Assembly: GCF_000518785.1 (NCBI RefSeq)
Contig: NZ_JAEG01000006.1
Location: 1-64,000 of the forward strand
Source: Paenirhizobium selenitireducens ATCC BAA-1503
GTDB taxonomy: Bacteria > Pseudomonadota > Alphaproteobacteria > Rhizobiales > Rhizobiaceae
Direction of reading: 5' to 3'
DNA: 64,000 nucleotides
Below the pieces are notes generated by a model, which saw only the letters and a program-made list of their open reading frames with translations, was not told where the DNA came from and did no database searches. The translations under genes were made by a program, and so were the position numbers. Numbering within the stretch: the stretch's first letter is position 1; the number at the start of each line of letters is the position of its first letter. Positions 9,788 through 18,075 of the stretch are shown here, in pieces.

Positions 9788-12700
9788 TCAGCCCTCGCCG
9801 ATGGCGATCAGGCTGGCATTGCCGCCGGCAGCGGCCGTATTGACCGAAATCACCTGTTCCACCGCAAAGCGCATCAGATAGGCCGGACCGCCGGCCTTGA
9901 AGCCGGTGCCCGACAGGCCCGATCCGCCGAACGGCTGGGTGCCGACGACCGCGCCGATCATGTTGCGGTTGATGTAGACATTGCCGGTGTCGAGCGCCTC
10001 GGTGACGGCGCGGATGGTCGACTCGATGCGGCTGTGGACCCCAAGCGTCAGGCCGTAGCCGGTGGCATTGATCGATTCGATCACCTTGCCGAGATCCTTG
10101 GCCTTCCACCGCACAACATGCAGCACCGGACCGAACACTTCCTTGGTCAGCGCCTCGGGCCGGTCGAGCTCGATGATATGCGGCGCGAAGAAGTTGCCGG
10201 TATTGGGCACAGTGCCGGCATAGCGGACCTTCTGGCCCTTACGCATATCAGCCACATGGCCTTCGAGCATGGCCTTCTGCTTCTCGTCGATCACCGGGCC
10301 GACATCGGTCGTGGTCAATGCCGGGTCGCCGAGATTGAGCTCGCGCGCCGCCCCCTCGATCATTTCCAGCATGCCGTCGGCAATGTCTTCCTGAAGATAG
10401 AGGATCCTGAGTGCCGAACAACGCTGGCCGGCCGAGCGGAAGGCCGAGATGACGACGTCGTCGGCCACCTGTTCGGCCAGCGCCGTTGCATCGACGATCA
10501 TCGCGTTGATGCCGCCGGTCTCGGCGATCAGCGGCACGATCGGGCCGTTCTTGGCGGCAAGCGTCCGGTTGATCGCCTGCGCCGTTCCGGTCGAGCCGGT
10601 GAAGGCAAGGCCGCCGAGCTGCGGATGGGCCGAGATGGCGGCACCGATCTCCGGACCGCCCGGCAGAAGCATCAGCACATCGGCCGGAATGCCGGCCTGG
10701 TGCATCAGCTTGACCGCTTCATAGGCGATGAGCGGCGTCTGCGGCGCGGGCTTGGCGACGACGGCATTGCCGGCGACGAGCGCGGCCGAAACCTGGCCGA
10801 GGAAGATCGCCAGCGGAAAATTCCACGGCGAAATGCAGGCAAACACCCCGCGGCCCCGCCACAGGAGCCGGTTGCTCTCGCCGGTCGGGCCGGGCATGGC
10901 CTCGGCCTCGCCGAACAGCTTGCGTGCCTGGGCGGCATAGTAGCGGCAGAAATCGACCGCCTCGCGGATTTCGGCAATCCCGTCGTCCAGCGTCTTGCCG
11001 GCTTCGGCGGACAGCAGCGCCAGCAGCCGGTCGCGATTGGCTTCCAACAGGTCGGCGGTCTTGTCGAGGCAGGCGGCACGGTCCTCGACCGGCGTCTTCG
11101 ACCACACGGCAAAGCCCTTGCGGCCGGCGGCGAAGGCACGATCGACGTCGGCCACGGCCGCATTGCGCACCGTGCCGACGACCCGGCTGCGGTCGGCCGG
11201 CGACAGGACCGGCACGGCCTCCGCCTGTCCCGTGGCGCCGGGAACCAGCGGAGTAGCATCGACCTTGGCCGTCTGGCTGGCCAGCGAAGCGATCAGGCTT
11301 TTCAGGCTTTCGCGATGGCCGAATTCGAAGCCGGCGCTGTTACGGCGCTCGCCATAGAGCGCGAGCGGCATGGGGATCTGGTTGTGGCGCACGCTCTTGC
11401 CCTGGTCGATGCCCAGTCGCTCCACCGGCCGCTCGAGCAGGTTGGCGATCGGCACGTTCTTGTCGCCGGCAACCGCGACGAAGGACGAGTTCGCGCCATT
11501 CTCCAGCAGGCGACGGACGAGATAGGCGAGCAGGTCGCGATAGCCGCCGACCGGCGCATAGATGCGGCAGGCGATGCGCTCGTTGCCGGACAGCAGGTTG
11601 TTGTAGAGCGCCTCGCCCATGCCGTGCAGGCGCTGGAATTCGAAGCCGGTGCGGTCGGCGCCCGCCAGTTCGAGGATCATCGAAACGGTGAGCGCATTAT
11701 GCGTGGCGAACTGCGGAAAAATGCGCTCGCGCTTGGAAAGCATCTGGGCGGCGCAGGCGAGATAGGAGAGATCGGTCGCCGGCTTGCGGGTCCAGACCGG
11801 ATAGTCGTCGAGGCCGCGTTCCTGCGCCCGCTTCACCTCGGTGTCCCAATAGGCGCCCTTGACGAGGCGCACCATCATGCGCCGGCCGTTCCGCTGGCAC
11901 AGGTCGTCGATATAGTCGATCACCTGCGGCGCGCGCTTCTGGTAGGCCTGAATGGCCAGCCCGAAACCGTCCCAGCCGGCCAGCGACGGATCGGAGAACA
12001 CCGCGCCGATGACGTCGAGCGACAGTTCAAGACGGTCGGCCTCCTCGGCATCGACGGTGAAGTTCAGCTGATGCGCCTTGGCCATCTGGGCGAGCTTCAA
12101 GAGATCCGGCACCAACTCGCGCATCACCCGGTCATGATGGGTGGCGAGATAGCGCGGATGCAGCGCCGAGAGCTTGACCGAAATGCCCATGCGGTCCGGC
12201 AGCTGGCTGCCCTTGCCGTGCTTGGCCATGAAGCCGCCGATCGAGTCGATCGCATCGGCATAGGACTTGAAGTAGCGCTTGGCGTCTTCCGCCGTGCGGG
12301 CGCCCTCGCCCAGCATGTCGAAGGAATGGCGATAACCCTTCTCCTCGCTCTTGGCGGCACGGCCGAGCGCGTCCTTCATGTTTTCGCCGAGCACAAAGTG
12401 ATGGCCGAGGAAACGCATGGCCTGCTTGGTGGCGGAGCGCACGGTCGGCAGGCCGAGCCGCTTGACGAGGCCCCGCACCACGCCTTCCGGCGTCTCGCCG
12501 GGACGGATGACCCGGGCGGATAGTCCGAGTGCCCAGGCCGAGGCCGAGACGAACCAGCTGTCGCCATGCGCCTCGTGCTCGCTCCAGCCGCCCTCTTTCA
12601 GCTTGTCCTCGATCAGACGGTCCTGGGTCAGCGCATCGGGCACGCGCAGCAGCGCTTCGGCCAGCACCATCAGCGCTAGGCCCTCGCGAGTCGACAGGCC

Positions 12701-12913
12701 GTATTCCCGCAGGAAGTCCTCGACGCCGCCGATCGAGCCGGAATTGTCGCGGATCGCCTCGATGAAACGCGTGGCACGCTGGTCTATGGCAGCATTCTGC
12801 TGCGCACCGAGCGTCAGGCGGGCGGCAAAGCCGCGCATCATCTGGTCGTCGTCGCCGGCGAAAGGCGCGGAAAAGCGGGGGAAATCGGGCATGGCACTCT
12901 TGATCATTGTCAC
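9788..12913 (-). CDS. putA: Bifunctional proline dehydrogenase / P5C dehydrogenase
   Basis: 1041 residues. The N-terminal part lacks the ribbon-helix-helix DNA-binding domain of enteric PutA, so this is the bifunctional form. The FAD proline dehydrogenase barrel spans about 130-450 (KGAYWDTEVKRAQ, YPVWTRKP, ATHNA). The aldehyde dehydrogenase domain spans about 530-1000 with the ISPWNFPLAIF, FTGST and catalytic-Cys RSAGQRCSALR motifs. It oxidises proline to glutamate, channelling P5C, at the membrane surface with quinone as acceptor. GGAGGTGACA precedes the ATG. It is divergent from putR with a palindromic operator between them. Confidence 0.97.
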   Translation of the reverse strand: MTMIKSAMPDFPRFSAPFAGDDDQMMRGFAARLTLGAQQNAAIDQRATRFIEAIRDNSGSIGGVEDFLREYGLSTREGLALMVLAEALLRVPDALTQDRLIEDKLKEGGWSEHEAHGDSWFVSASAWALGLSARVIRPGETPEGVVRGLVKRLGLPTVRSATKQAMRFLGHHFVLGENMKDALGRAAKSEEKGYRHSFDMLGEGARTAEDAKRYFKSYADAIDSIGGFMAKHGKGSQLPDRMGISVKLSALHPRYLATHHDRVMRELVPDLLKLAQMAKAHQLNFTVDAEEADRLELSLDVIGAVFSDPSLAGWDGFGLAIQAYQKRAPQVIDYIDDLCQRNGRRMMVRLVKGAYWDTEVKRAQERGLDDYPVWTRKPATDLSYLACAAQMLSKRERIFPQFATHNALTVSMILELAGADRTGFEFQRLHGMGEALYNNLLSGNERIACRIYAPVGGYRDLLAYLVRRLLENGANSSFVAVAGDKNVPIANLLERPVERLGIDQGKSVRHNQIPMPLALYGERRNSAGFEFGHRESLKSLIASLASQTAKVDATPLVPGATGQAEAVPVLSPADRSRVVGTVRNAAVADVDRAFAAGRKGFAVWSKTPVEDRAACLDKTADLLEANRDRLLALLSAEAGKTLDDGIAEIREAVDFCRYYAAQARKLFGEAEAMPGPTGESNRLLWRGRGVFACISPWNFPLAIFLGQVSAALVAGNAVVAKPAPQTPLIAYEAVKLMHQAGIPADVLMLLPGGPEIGAAISAHPQLGGLAFTGSTGTAQAINRTLAAKNGPIVPLIAETGGINAMIVDATALAEQVADDVVISAFRSAGQRCSALRILYLQEDIADGMLEMIEGAARELNLGDPALTTTDVGPVIDEKQKAMLEGHVADMRKGQKVRYAGTVPNTGNFFAPHIIELDRPEALTKEVFGPVLHVVRWKAKDLGKVIESINATGYGLTLGVHSRIESTIRAVTEALDTGNVYINRNMIGAVVGTQPFGGSGLSGTGFKAGGPAYLMRFAVEQVISVNTAAAGGNASLIAIGEG

Positions 12914-12971
12914 CTCCGTGTTATCGGCAAGGTATCGACAGATAGATGATTTTAATCGCTGATTTTATGTG

Positions 12972-12988
12972 TATAGTCAGTGACTATA
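12972..12988. promoter_or_regulatory. Perfect 17-bp palindrome, likely PutR operator
   Basis: TATAGTCA-G-TGACTATA lies in the 104-bp putA-putR gap, 59 bases from the putA start and 30 from the putR start. Lrp/AsnC regulators bind such AT-flanked palindromes next to their own gene. It is the only strong symmetric site in the gap. Confidence 0.65.
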
Positions 12989-13017
12989 ACTGCATTTACG
13001 CCACATGGTAGTTTTAG

Positions 13018-13479
13018 ATGAAAGAACTTGACAGACTGGATCGGAAGATCCTCAAGACCCTGCAGAAGGAGGGTCGACTGACCAATATCGAGCTCGCCGA
13101 GCGCGTCAGCCTCTCGCCGACCGCGACCGCCGAACGGGTCCGTCGGCTGACTCGCGACGGCATCATCACCGGCTACATGGCCATTCTGTCGCCGGAGAAG
13201 CTCGGACGCAACTTGCTTGTGTTCATCGAGGTCAAGCTCGACCGCACCACGCCCGATGTTTTCGACGCCTTTGCCTCGGCGGTCAAACGTTCTGACGACG
13301 TGATGGAGTGCCACATGGTGGCGGGCGGCTTCGACTACCTGGTAAAGGCGCGCGTCACCGGCATGGAAGCCTACCGCCAGTTCCTGTCGGAGGTCATCCT
13401 TCCGCTTCCCGGCGTGCGGGAAACGCACACCTATGCCGTTATGGAAGAGGTCAAGACCGGGTCGGCCCTGCCGGTTTAG
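13018..13479 (+). CDS. putR: Lrp/AsnC-family regulator of proline catabolism
   Basis: 153 residues. N-terminal winged HTH (LDRKILKTLQKEGRLTNIELAERVSLSPTATAERVRRL, residues 5-44), then an AsnC-type ligand-binding RAM domain with the VAGGFDYLVKARV and LPGVRETHTYAVMEEV motifs. Divergence from putA is the classic arrangement of PutR, which in Agrobacterium and Rhodobacter activates putA in response to proline. The ATG at 13018 is the only start that keeps the HTH whole; no strong Shine-Dalgarno is seen. Confidence 0.92.
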   Translation: MKELDRLDRKILKTLQKEGRLTNIELAERVSLSPTATAERVRRLTRDGIITGYMAILSPEKLGRNLLVFIEVKLDRTTPDVFDAFASAVKRSDDVMECHMVAGGFDYLVKARVTGMEAYRQFLSEVILPLPGVRETHTYAVMEEVKTGSALPV

Positions 13480-13643
13480 GCTGCGACCGTCCACCCCACC
13501 CTTTGTTTACCAATTGGGGCGCTATTTGCATTTTGCGCGTAGACTTTGTTCCATTCCCCAGTAAGAAAGTGCTGGCTTTTCGGATTAACTGATATATTTG
13601 TTATCTATAACATATCCCCTTCTCTCAACTTTTGAATTCCCAC

Positions 13644-14366
13644 ATGATTTCCGCCGACCGTCAATCGCTGCTGAGCAGTGAAATAGCGAGCAGCCAGACA
13701 CGCGCTCAGTTCATGAGTGTCATGGGTCGGGTCGTCGGTGAATTCGGCCTCGACCACGTCACGGTCATGGCTGCGCCGAGCCCCAGCGACATCGCGATCG
13801 TTCCCTTGGTCCTCGAGAGCACGCTCCCTTCGCAATTCGCCCGCGAGTTCGACAAGCACCAGTTCCTGCGCCACTGCCCGATCCTGCCGAAATTCAGCAA
13901 TTCGGTTCTGCCTCAGACGTGGCACCTCGGAGATTCCGGCCCCTCCGCGAGCTTCGACTGCCCAGTGAAGATGCATGACCTGATGAGCCGTTACGATCTC
14001 CTGATGGGCGCGATCTTCCCGATGAACTCGGTCGATTCGGGTCGCTACTTCCTGCGCTACGACGGAAAGCGCTCGCCGTTGCATCAGGTTGAAATGAACG
14101 AGCTCGGCATGATCTCGCTGCATGCCTTCGATGTCTTCGACCGGATGCGCCGCTCCGAGATCGTTGCGCCCAGCGTTCTCTCTGCCCGCGAACTTGAGGT
14201 CCTGCGCTGGACGGCCCAGGGCAAGACTTCGGTCGAGATCGGCCAGATCCTTTCGCTCTCGGACCACACGGTCAACGCCTATATGACCAACGCCATCAAA
14301 AAGTTGGATTGCGTGAACAGGACCCAGTTGGTAGCCAAAGCGATAAGGCTGAAGCTAATCAACTGA
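13644..14366 (+). CDS. LuxR-family regulator with autoinducer-binding-like domain
   Basis: 240 residues from the ATG at 13644; an in-frame TTG at 13632 would add four. Residues 1-165 resemble a divergent LuxR autoinducer-binding domain, but canonical tryptophan and tyrosine pocket positions cannot be confirmed by eye. Residues about 175-238 are a LuxR HTH (SARELEVLRWTAQGKTSVEIGQ, then TVNAYMTNAIKKLD). No luxI-type synthase lies in the window, so this is a solo regulator whose ligand is unknown. An AT-rich stretch (13580-13615) upstream probably holds the promoter. It is followed 50 bp downstream by a PAS protein on the same strand. Confidence 0.8.
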   Translation: MISADRQSLLSSEIASSQTRAQFMSVMGRVVGEFGLDHVTVMAAPSPSDIAIVPLVLESTLPSQFAREFDKHQFLRHCPILPKFSNSVLPQTWHLGDSGPSASFDCPVKMHDLMSRYDLLMGAIFPMNSVDSGRYFLRYDGKRSPLHQVEMNELGMISLHAFDVFDRMRRSEIVAPSVLSARELEVLRWTAQGKTSVEIGQILSLSDHTVNAYMTNAIKKLDCVNRTQLVAKAIRLKLIN

Positions 14367-14416
14367 TTCCTGGTGGAATGTAGGCGCGCCTGCGATCAGG
14401 GGAAAGAGAACCAACA

Positions 14417-14869
14417 TTGCCCCTGCGTTTCGACCAACTCGATCACAAGGAATTCCAGGACTGCACCTCGGTCGGCATGAGCGAACGCGAGGCCGTTGAA
14501 CTGGCCCAGGCCTTCCGCCTCTACGGCTTCTGGAGCATCAACCTGGATACGGGATTGTTCCGCGCCACGCCGGACGTCTATCGCATCTTCGACATGCAGT
14601 CGGAGGACGGGAGAATGAACCTCGTCGAGTTCCGCGAACACATCCACCCCGACGATCTTCCGATCCTGATGGAATGCTTCGAGCGCTGTTCGTCGCAGAA
14701 GCAGAGCTATCACATGATCTACCGGGTCAAGCACGGCACCGACTGGAAGTTCGTCCGCACCGTCGGCAAGTTCCGCGAGAAGCCCGACACGTCCGGCGAG
14801 ATCGTCGGCATCACCTACGAGTTCTTCGAGCGCCTGCGCACCGCGGCATTTTCCGACGGCGAAGACTGA
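14417..14869 (+). CDS. Single PAS-domain protein
   Basis: 150 residues from a TTG at 14417 (AAAGAG 8 bases upstream); an ATG at 14477 would give 130 residues and keeps the whole PAS fold. The PAS_3 pattern is clear: FGFWSINL-type start, VYRIFDM, the REHIHPDDLPILMECFER helix-turn and YRVKHGTDWKFVRTVGKF strands. No output domain is attached, so it may be a stand-alone sensor or partner of the LuxR protein 50 bp upstream. Ligand is unknown. It converges with the DUF2333-like gene. Confidence 0.75.
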   Translation: MPLRFDQLDHKEFQDCTSVGMSEREAVELAQAFRLYGFWSINLDTGLFRATPDVYRIFDMQSEDGRMNLVEFREHIHPDDLPILMECFERCSSQKQSYHMIYRVKHGTDWKFVRTVGKFREKPDTSGEIVGITYEFFERLRTAAFSDGED

Positions 14870-14912
14870 GCACGAACACGCCGACCCGCCGCTGGCGGGC
14901 CGGCAAAGGCGA

Positions 14913-16022
14913 TTAGCGGTCCAGCACCGAGCGCAGTTCGACCATGTTGGAACGCACCCTGAGAATATAGAACCCCATGGTCGCCAGATGCGTCGGCATG
15001 ATCCAGCCGTCCTCGGACCCGTTGGAGATGATTGCCGGCTGGATGCGCAGGGCGCCCTGCAGCTGCTTTTCCATTTCCGTCCAGATGGCGGTCAGGTTGC
15101 GTTCGCGGATCACGTCGACGAAGTCGGCCCGGGTCGCCTGCAGCAGCGCATACTGCGCGTAGAGCTGGCCATAGGCGAACCAGAAGCGGTCGTCGGCACG
15201 CGTGTCGAACCAGCCGGCATTGTATTCTTCCGAGCGGCGGCGAAGAATGTCGGACGTGTTGCCGAGGTCGCTCGCCATGCGGTCGAGCAGTTGCACGAGA
15301 TTGTCGGCACGGGCATCGAAGACCGCGGCGCAGGTCTCGAGCGACGAATTGAACTTGCGCCAGCTCTCGACGGCCGAGCGGTAGTAGTTCGGCGTCGGCG
15401 TCTTGAAGCCCAGCGGATCGGTACCGAAATACCAGGTGCCCTCGTCGAACTGGATGTTGCCGCGGGCGTCCTGCAGGTCGTTATTGATGCTCGACGTGCC
15501 GCGCACGCGGCCGAGATTGTCGGCGAGCTCGATCGCCAGACGCCGTGCGACCTGGTTGGCGCCGCGCTGGAACGAAGCCTTGTTGTCGAAGAACGGGGTA
15601 TGGTCCCAATCCACGCCGAACAGGCCGAGCTTGTAGATCAGCGACGACGAGATCCAGATATTCTGGTTGACGTTCGTGTCCGTGAGGTCGGCGACCACCG
15701 TGACGATCGCCGAATTCTGGCAGGTCCCCGGCTTGGCGGCGTTCTCTTGTCCCGCAGCGACCTGGCGCGCCGGGAACTTGTAGGCCTGGGTGAATTCCGG
15801 ATCGAAACCGTACCACACCTGCGTGCGCCAGATGAATTGGCCGTAGAGGGCGATCAGCACCAGTACGAACAGCAGGACCGGGATCTTGATCAGCCAGTTG
15901 CGCCGCTGATACCAGCTGTGCGCCGCCAGGAACGGCCAGAAGATTGCGGCCACCACCATTCCGATGCCGCGTCCGATGGCGGCGAAGACGCGTTGGAAGA
16001 ACGCGATGATCGGATCAAGCAT
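14913..16022 (-). CDS. DUF2333-like membrane-anchored protein
   Basis: 369 residues. One strong transmembrane segment near 46-66 (IPVLLFVLVLIALYGQFI) after a hydrophobic N-terminus (15-35), with the remainder predicted outside the cytosol. The pattern (WRTQVWYGFDPEF, TVVADLTDTNVNQNIWISSSL, FDEGTWYFGTDPLGFKTPTPNYYRSAVESW) fits DUF2333 as I recall that family; function is unknown. Its ATG overlaps the previous gene by 8 bp, so the two are translationally coupled. It is the last gene of the minus-strand cluster that starts at 23306. Confidence 0.75.
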   Translation of the reverse strand: MLDPIIAFFQRVFAAIGRGIGMVVAAIFWPFLAAHSWYQRRNWLIKIPVLLFVLVLIALYGQFIWRTQVWYGFDPEFTQAYKFPARQVAAGQENAAKPGTCQNSAIVTVVADLTDTNVNQNIWISSSLIYKLGLFGVDWDHTPFFDNKASFQRGANQVARRLAIELADNLGRVRGTSSINNDLQDARGNIQFDEGTWYFGTDPLGFKTPTPNYYRSAVESWRKFNSSLETCAAVFDARADNLVQLLDRMASDLGNTSDILRRRSEEYNAGWFDTRADDRFWFAYGQLYAQYALLQATRADFVDVIRERNLTAIWTEMEKQLQGALRIQPAIISNGSEDGWIMPTHLATMGFYILRVRSNMVELRSVLDR

Positions 16023-17313
16023 TGTCGTCTTCTCCTATGCCGTAGAGGCGTTTGCGGAAACCCGCCTTGTCTTGCAGATAGGTCTGCGACAGGCGGGATA
16101 CAACGAATTCCCGGAAGCCATCGCTAAACCCTTCGTAGGCATCATAAAAGCCCTGCTTGTCGAAAATGAACCGCGACACAAAGTCCATCGGTGTCATCTG
16201 CGAAATCAGGCGATTGGTGAGCCACTGGTCGGCATGGTCGGGCCGCGCCCTGACCAGCAGGAAACGTTTCGCCGCCTCGACATCGTCGATGCGGATGCTT
16301 CCGGAAACGCCGACCGCCCGGATCATCTCCTGCAGGAAGGGATAGCTCCCGTCGGCAGCCACGCGCTCCGCATTGCGGTGGAGGAAGGTCTGCAGCCAAA
16401 CGGCGTCGACCTTGGAGAAATCCATCGCCGGATCCGCCGCATAGGCGACGGCGAGCGCCGCCATCTCAGCGCGGTGGGCCAGAAGCCCGGAACTTTCGAC
16501 CCAGCTTGCCCGCGGCAGCTCGACCCGTCCCGTCTTGGTGAGAAAATCGAAGATCTGCGCCGGGTCCTTGATCGAGATGTAGCTGACCTGCCACGGCCGC
16601 GACCGGCGGAAACCCGGAGCCGACGGATCTGAGATCACCGTGGTGATCTTGTCGTCGACGAAGACATAGGTTCCGCCGAAATGATTGGCCCAGAAGGCGT
16701 CGTGGCGGAACACCAGCTTGTCGGGCACCAGCACGTTCTGGCGAATGTCGCCGGTCAGCTTGGCAAGCTCGACCATGCGGTTGAGCAATGCGTCGTCGCG
16801 CCAGGCGTCGGGCTCGCTCTGCAGGCGGTCGGACAGCCGGCGAAGCTCCGCCGCCTTGCCGAGCACATCCTCGGCGGAGAGCACCCGGAACTGCACCTCG
16901 TTGATCGACAGCAGGTCCTCCAGGCTCTCGACCGTCGCCACCGAATCCTCGATCTCGCCGTAGAGCGCATCCTTGATCGTCACCGCATTGATGGCGCGCG
17001 CATTGGCCCTGAAGAACTCGTGCATCAGGCCGGCGGTGTTGGAAAAGCTGGTATGCACAACCGGCAGGCTCTCCTGCTCCGGCGTCAGGATGACGAAACG
17101 CCGGTTCACCCGGTTGGGATCGAGATAATCCTTGTCGCCCAGTTCGTCGGCGACCTGCGGCGAAAACCCGGTCATGTCGATGTCGAATTCGGCAAGCGCC
17201 GTCGGCTTCAGCCCGAAACCGGACAGCGCCTTGTTGTAGCGCGCGACAAGATGCGGCTCGGTGACGGCGAGCAGCCGGCCGTAGATCAGTTCGGCTTCGA
17301 GGAGACGGTTCAT
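16015..17313 (-). CDS. Conserved protein of unknown function (possibly DUF6638)
   Basis: 432 residues from the ATG at 17313. The frame is open to 17535, but the extra 74 residues are shadow of the antitoxin gene, and the start MNRLLEAELIYGRLLAV looks native. No transmembrane segment, no ATP or metal motif is recognised. The chain is soluble-looking, alpha/beta, with a conserved-looking FGGTYVFVDDKITTVISDPSAPGFRRSRPWQVSYISI block. It overlaps the DUF2333-like gene by 8 bp and follows the antitoxin gene by 11 bp, so it belongs to the same transcript. Confidence 0.75.
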   Translation of the reverse strand: MNRLLEAELIYGRLLAVTEPHLVARYNKALSGFGLKPTALAEFDIDMTGFSPQVADELGDKDYLDPNRVNRRFVILTPEQESLPVVHTSFSNTAGLMHEFFRANARAINAVTIKDALYGEIEDSVATVESLEDLLSINEVQFRVLSAEDVLGKAAELRRLSDRLQSEPDAWRDDALLNRMVELAKLTGDIRQNVLVPDKLVFRHDAFWANHFGGTYVFVDDKITTVISDPSAPGFRRSRPWQVSYISIKDPAQIFDFLTKTGRVELPRASWVESSGLLAHRAEMAALAVAYAADPAMDFSKVDAVWLQTFLHRNAERVAADGSYPFLQEMIRAVGVSGSIRIDDVEAAKRFLLVRARPDHADQWLTNRLISQMTPMDFVSRFIFDKQGFYDAYEGFSDGFREFVVSRLSQTYLQDKAGFRKRLYGIGEDDNA

Positions 17314-17324
17314 GCTTTTGCTCT

Positions 17325-17756
17325 TTACCCGTCCGTGCGTTCTGTTTCGCCGCTCTTCGGCTGCCCCTCGCCCCAGACGAGATCGTCGAGATCGAGCCTC
17401 AGGGCTTTGGCGATCTGCCGGAAAACGGAGAGGCTGCCCTCCTTCTTGCCGGTTTCGATCTCGGAGAGATAAGCGGCGCTGATCCCCGCCGCCGCGGCCA
17501 GCTCCCTGGCCGAAAGCCCGCGAAAATCCCGCCACACCCGGATCGGATTCTCCCCGTCGATCAGGCGATCGACAAATTCTGACGGAATCCGCTCTTCTTC
17601 GCCGGCAGCAACTCGGGCCTCAAAAGCCTGGACCGCCAGAAGGTCTTCGAGGTCCTCGGCCTGTTCCGCCTGACGCAAGAGCGCTTCATAGTCCTTGCGG
17701 CTCAAGACCACGAGGTCCTCGCCGTTCGGCGTCGTGAAAGAAACAGCGGTGTTCAT
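17325..17756 (-). CDS. XRE-family antitoxin
   Basis: 143 residues. N-terminal part (1-45) resembles a Phd/YefM-like start (LVVLSRKDYEALLRQAE), and residues about 72-128 are a Cro/CI HTH (LSARELAAAAGISAAYLSEIETGKKEGSLSVFRQIAKAL). Its ATG overlaps the stop of the upstream RelE-like toxin by 4 bp (ATGA). Toxin-before-antitoxin order is that of HigBA. It probably neutralises the toxin and represses its own promoter. It sits inside a larger cluster, between the AAA+ gene and the unknown gene. Confidence 0.82.
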   Translation of the reverse strand: MNTAVSFTTPNGEDLVVLSRKDYEALLRQAEQAEDLEDLLAVQAFEARVAAGEEERIPSEFVDRLIDGENPIRVWRDFRGLSARELAAAAGISAAYLSEIETGKKEGSLSVFRQIAKALRLDLDDLVWGEGQPKSGETERTDG

Positions 17757-18019
17757 TGTTCCAATCCCCTGTAAGCCTCGCCGCGCGCGGCAACCTTGAT
17801 GACGTCGACGATGAACCCATCCTCCCGGAAGATCACACGCCAGTCGCCGACCCGCAGCCGGTAATATTCGACGCCTTCGAGCTTTTTGACATTGTTGGCG
17901 AGCGACGCTGGATCCTCGGCATATTGCACAATCTTCTGGCGGATCCGATCAGCCTCGGAAGCAGGCATCCGACCCAGTTTCTTGGCAGCTTGCTTGCTGT
18001 AGATGACCGTTCGTTTCAC
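17753..18019 (-). CDS. RelE/ParE-superfamily toxin
   Basis: 88 residues. The RelE fold is visible: an N-terminal VIYSKQAAKKLGRMP strand-helix, NVKKLEGVEYYRLRVGDWRVIFRED with the basic R-x-R-x-G-D-W-R strand, and a C-terminal VIKVAARGEAY. Family members cleave ribosome-bound mRNA; the Arg/Lys positions expected for activity are present, so it looks functional. Start ATG at 18019. Overlaps the antitoxin gene by 4 bp. Confidence 0.85.
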   Translation of the reverse strand: MKRTVIYSKQAAKKLGRMPASEADRIRQKIVQYAEDPASLANNVKKLEGVEYYRLRVGDWRVIFREDGFIVDVIKVAARGEAYRGLEQ

Positions 18020-18075
18020 TATAGACCGCCCCTAAGTGCCGGGCAAGAAAATTAGCCATCAGCTAACTTTCACGC

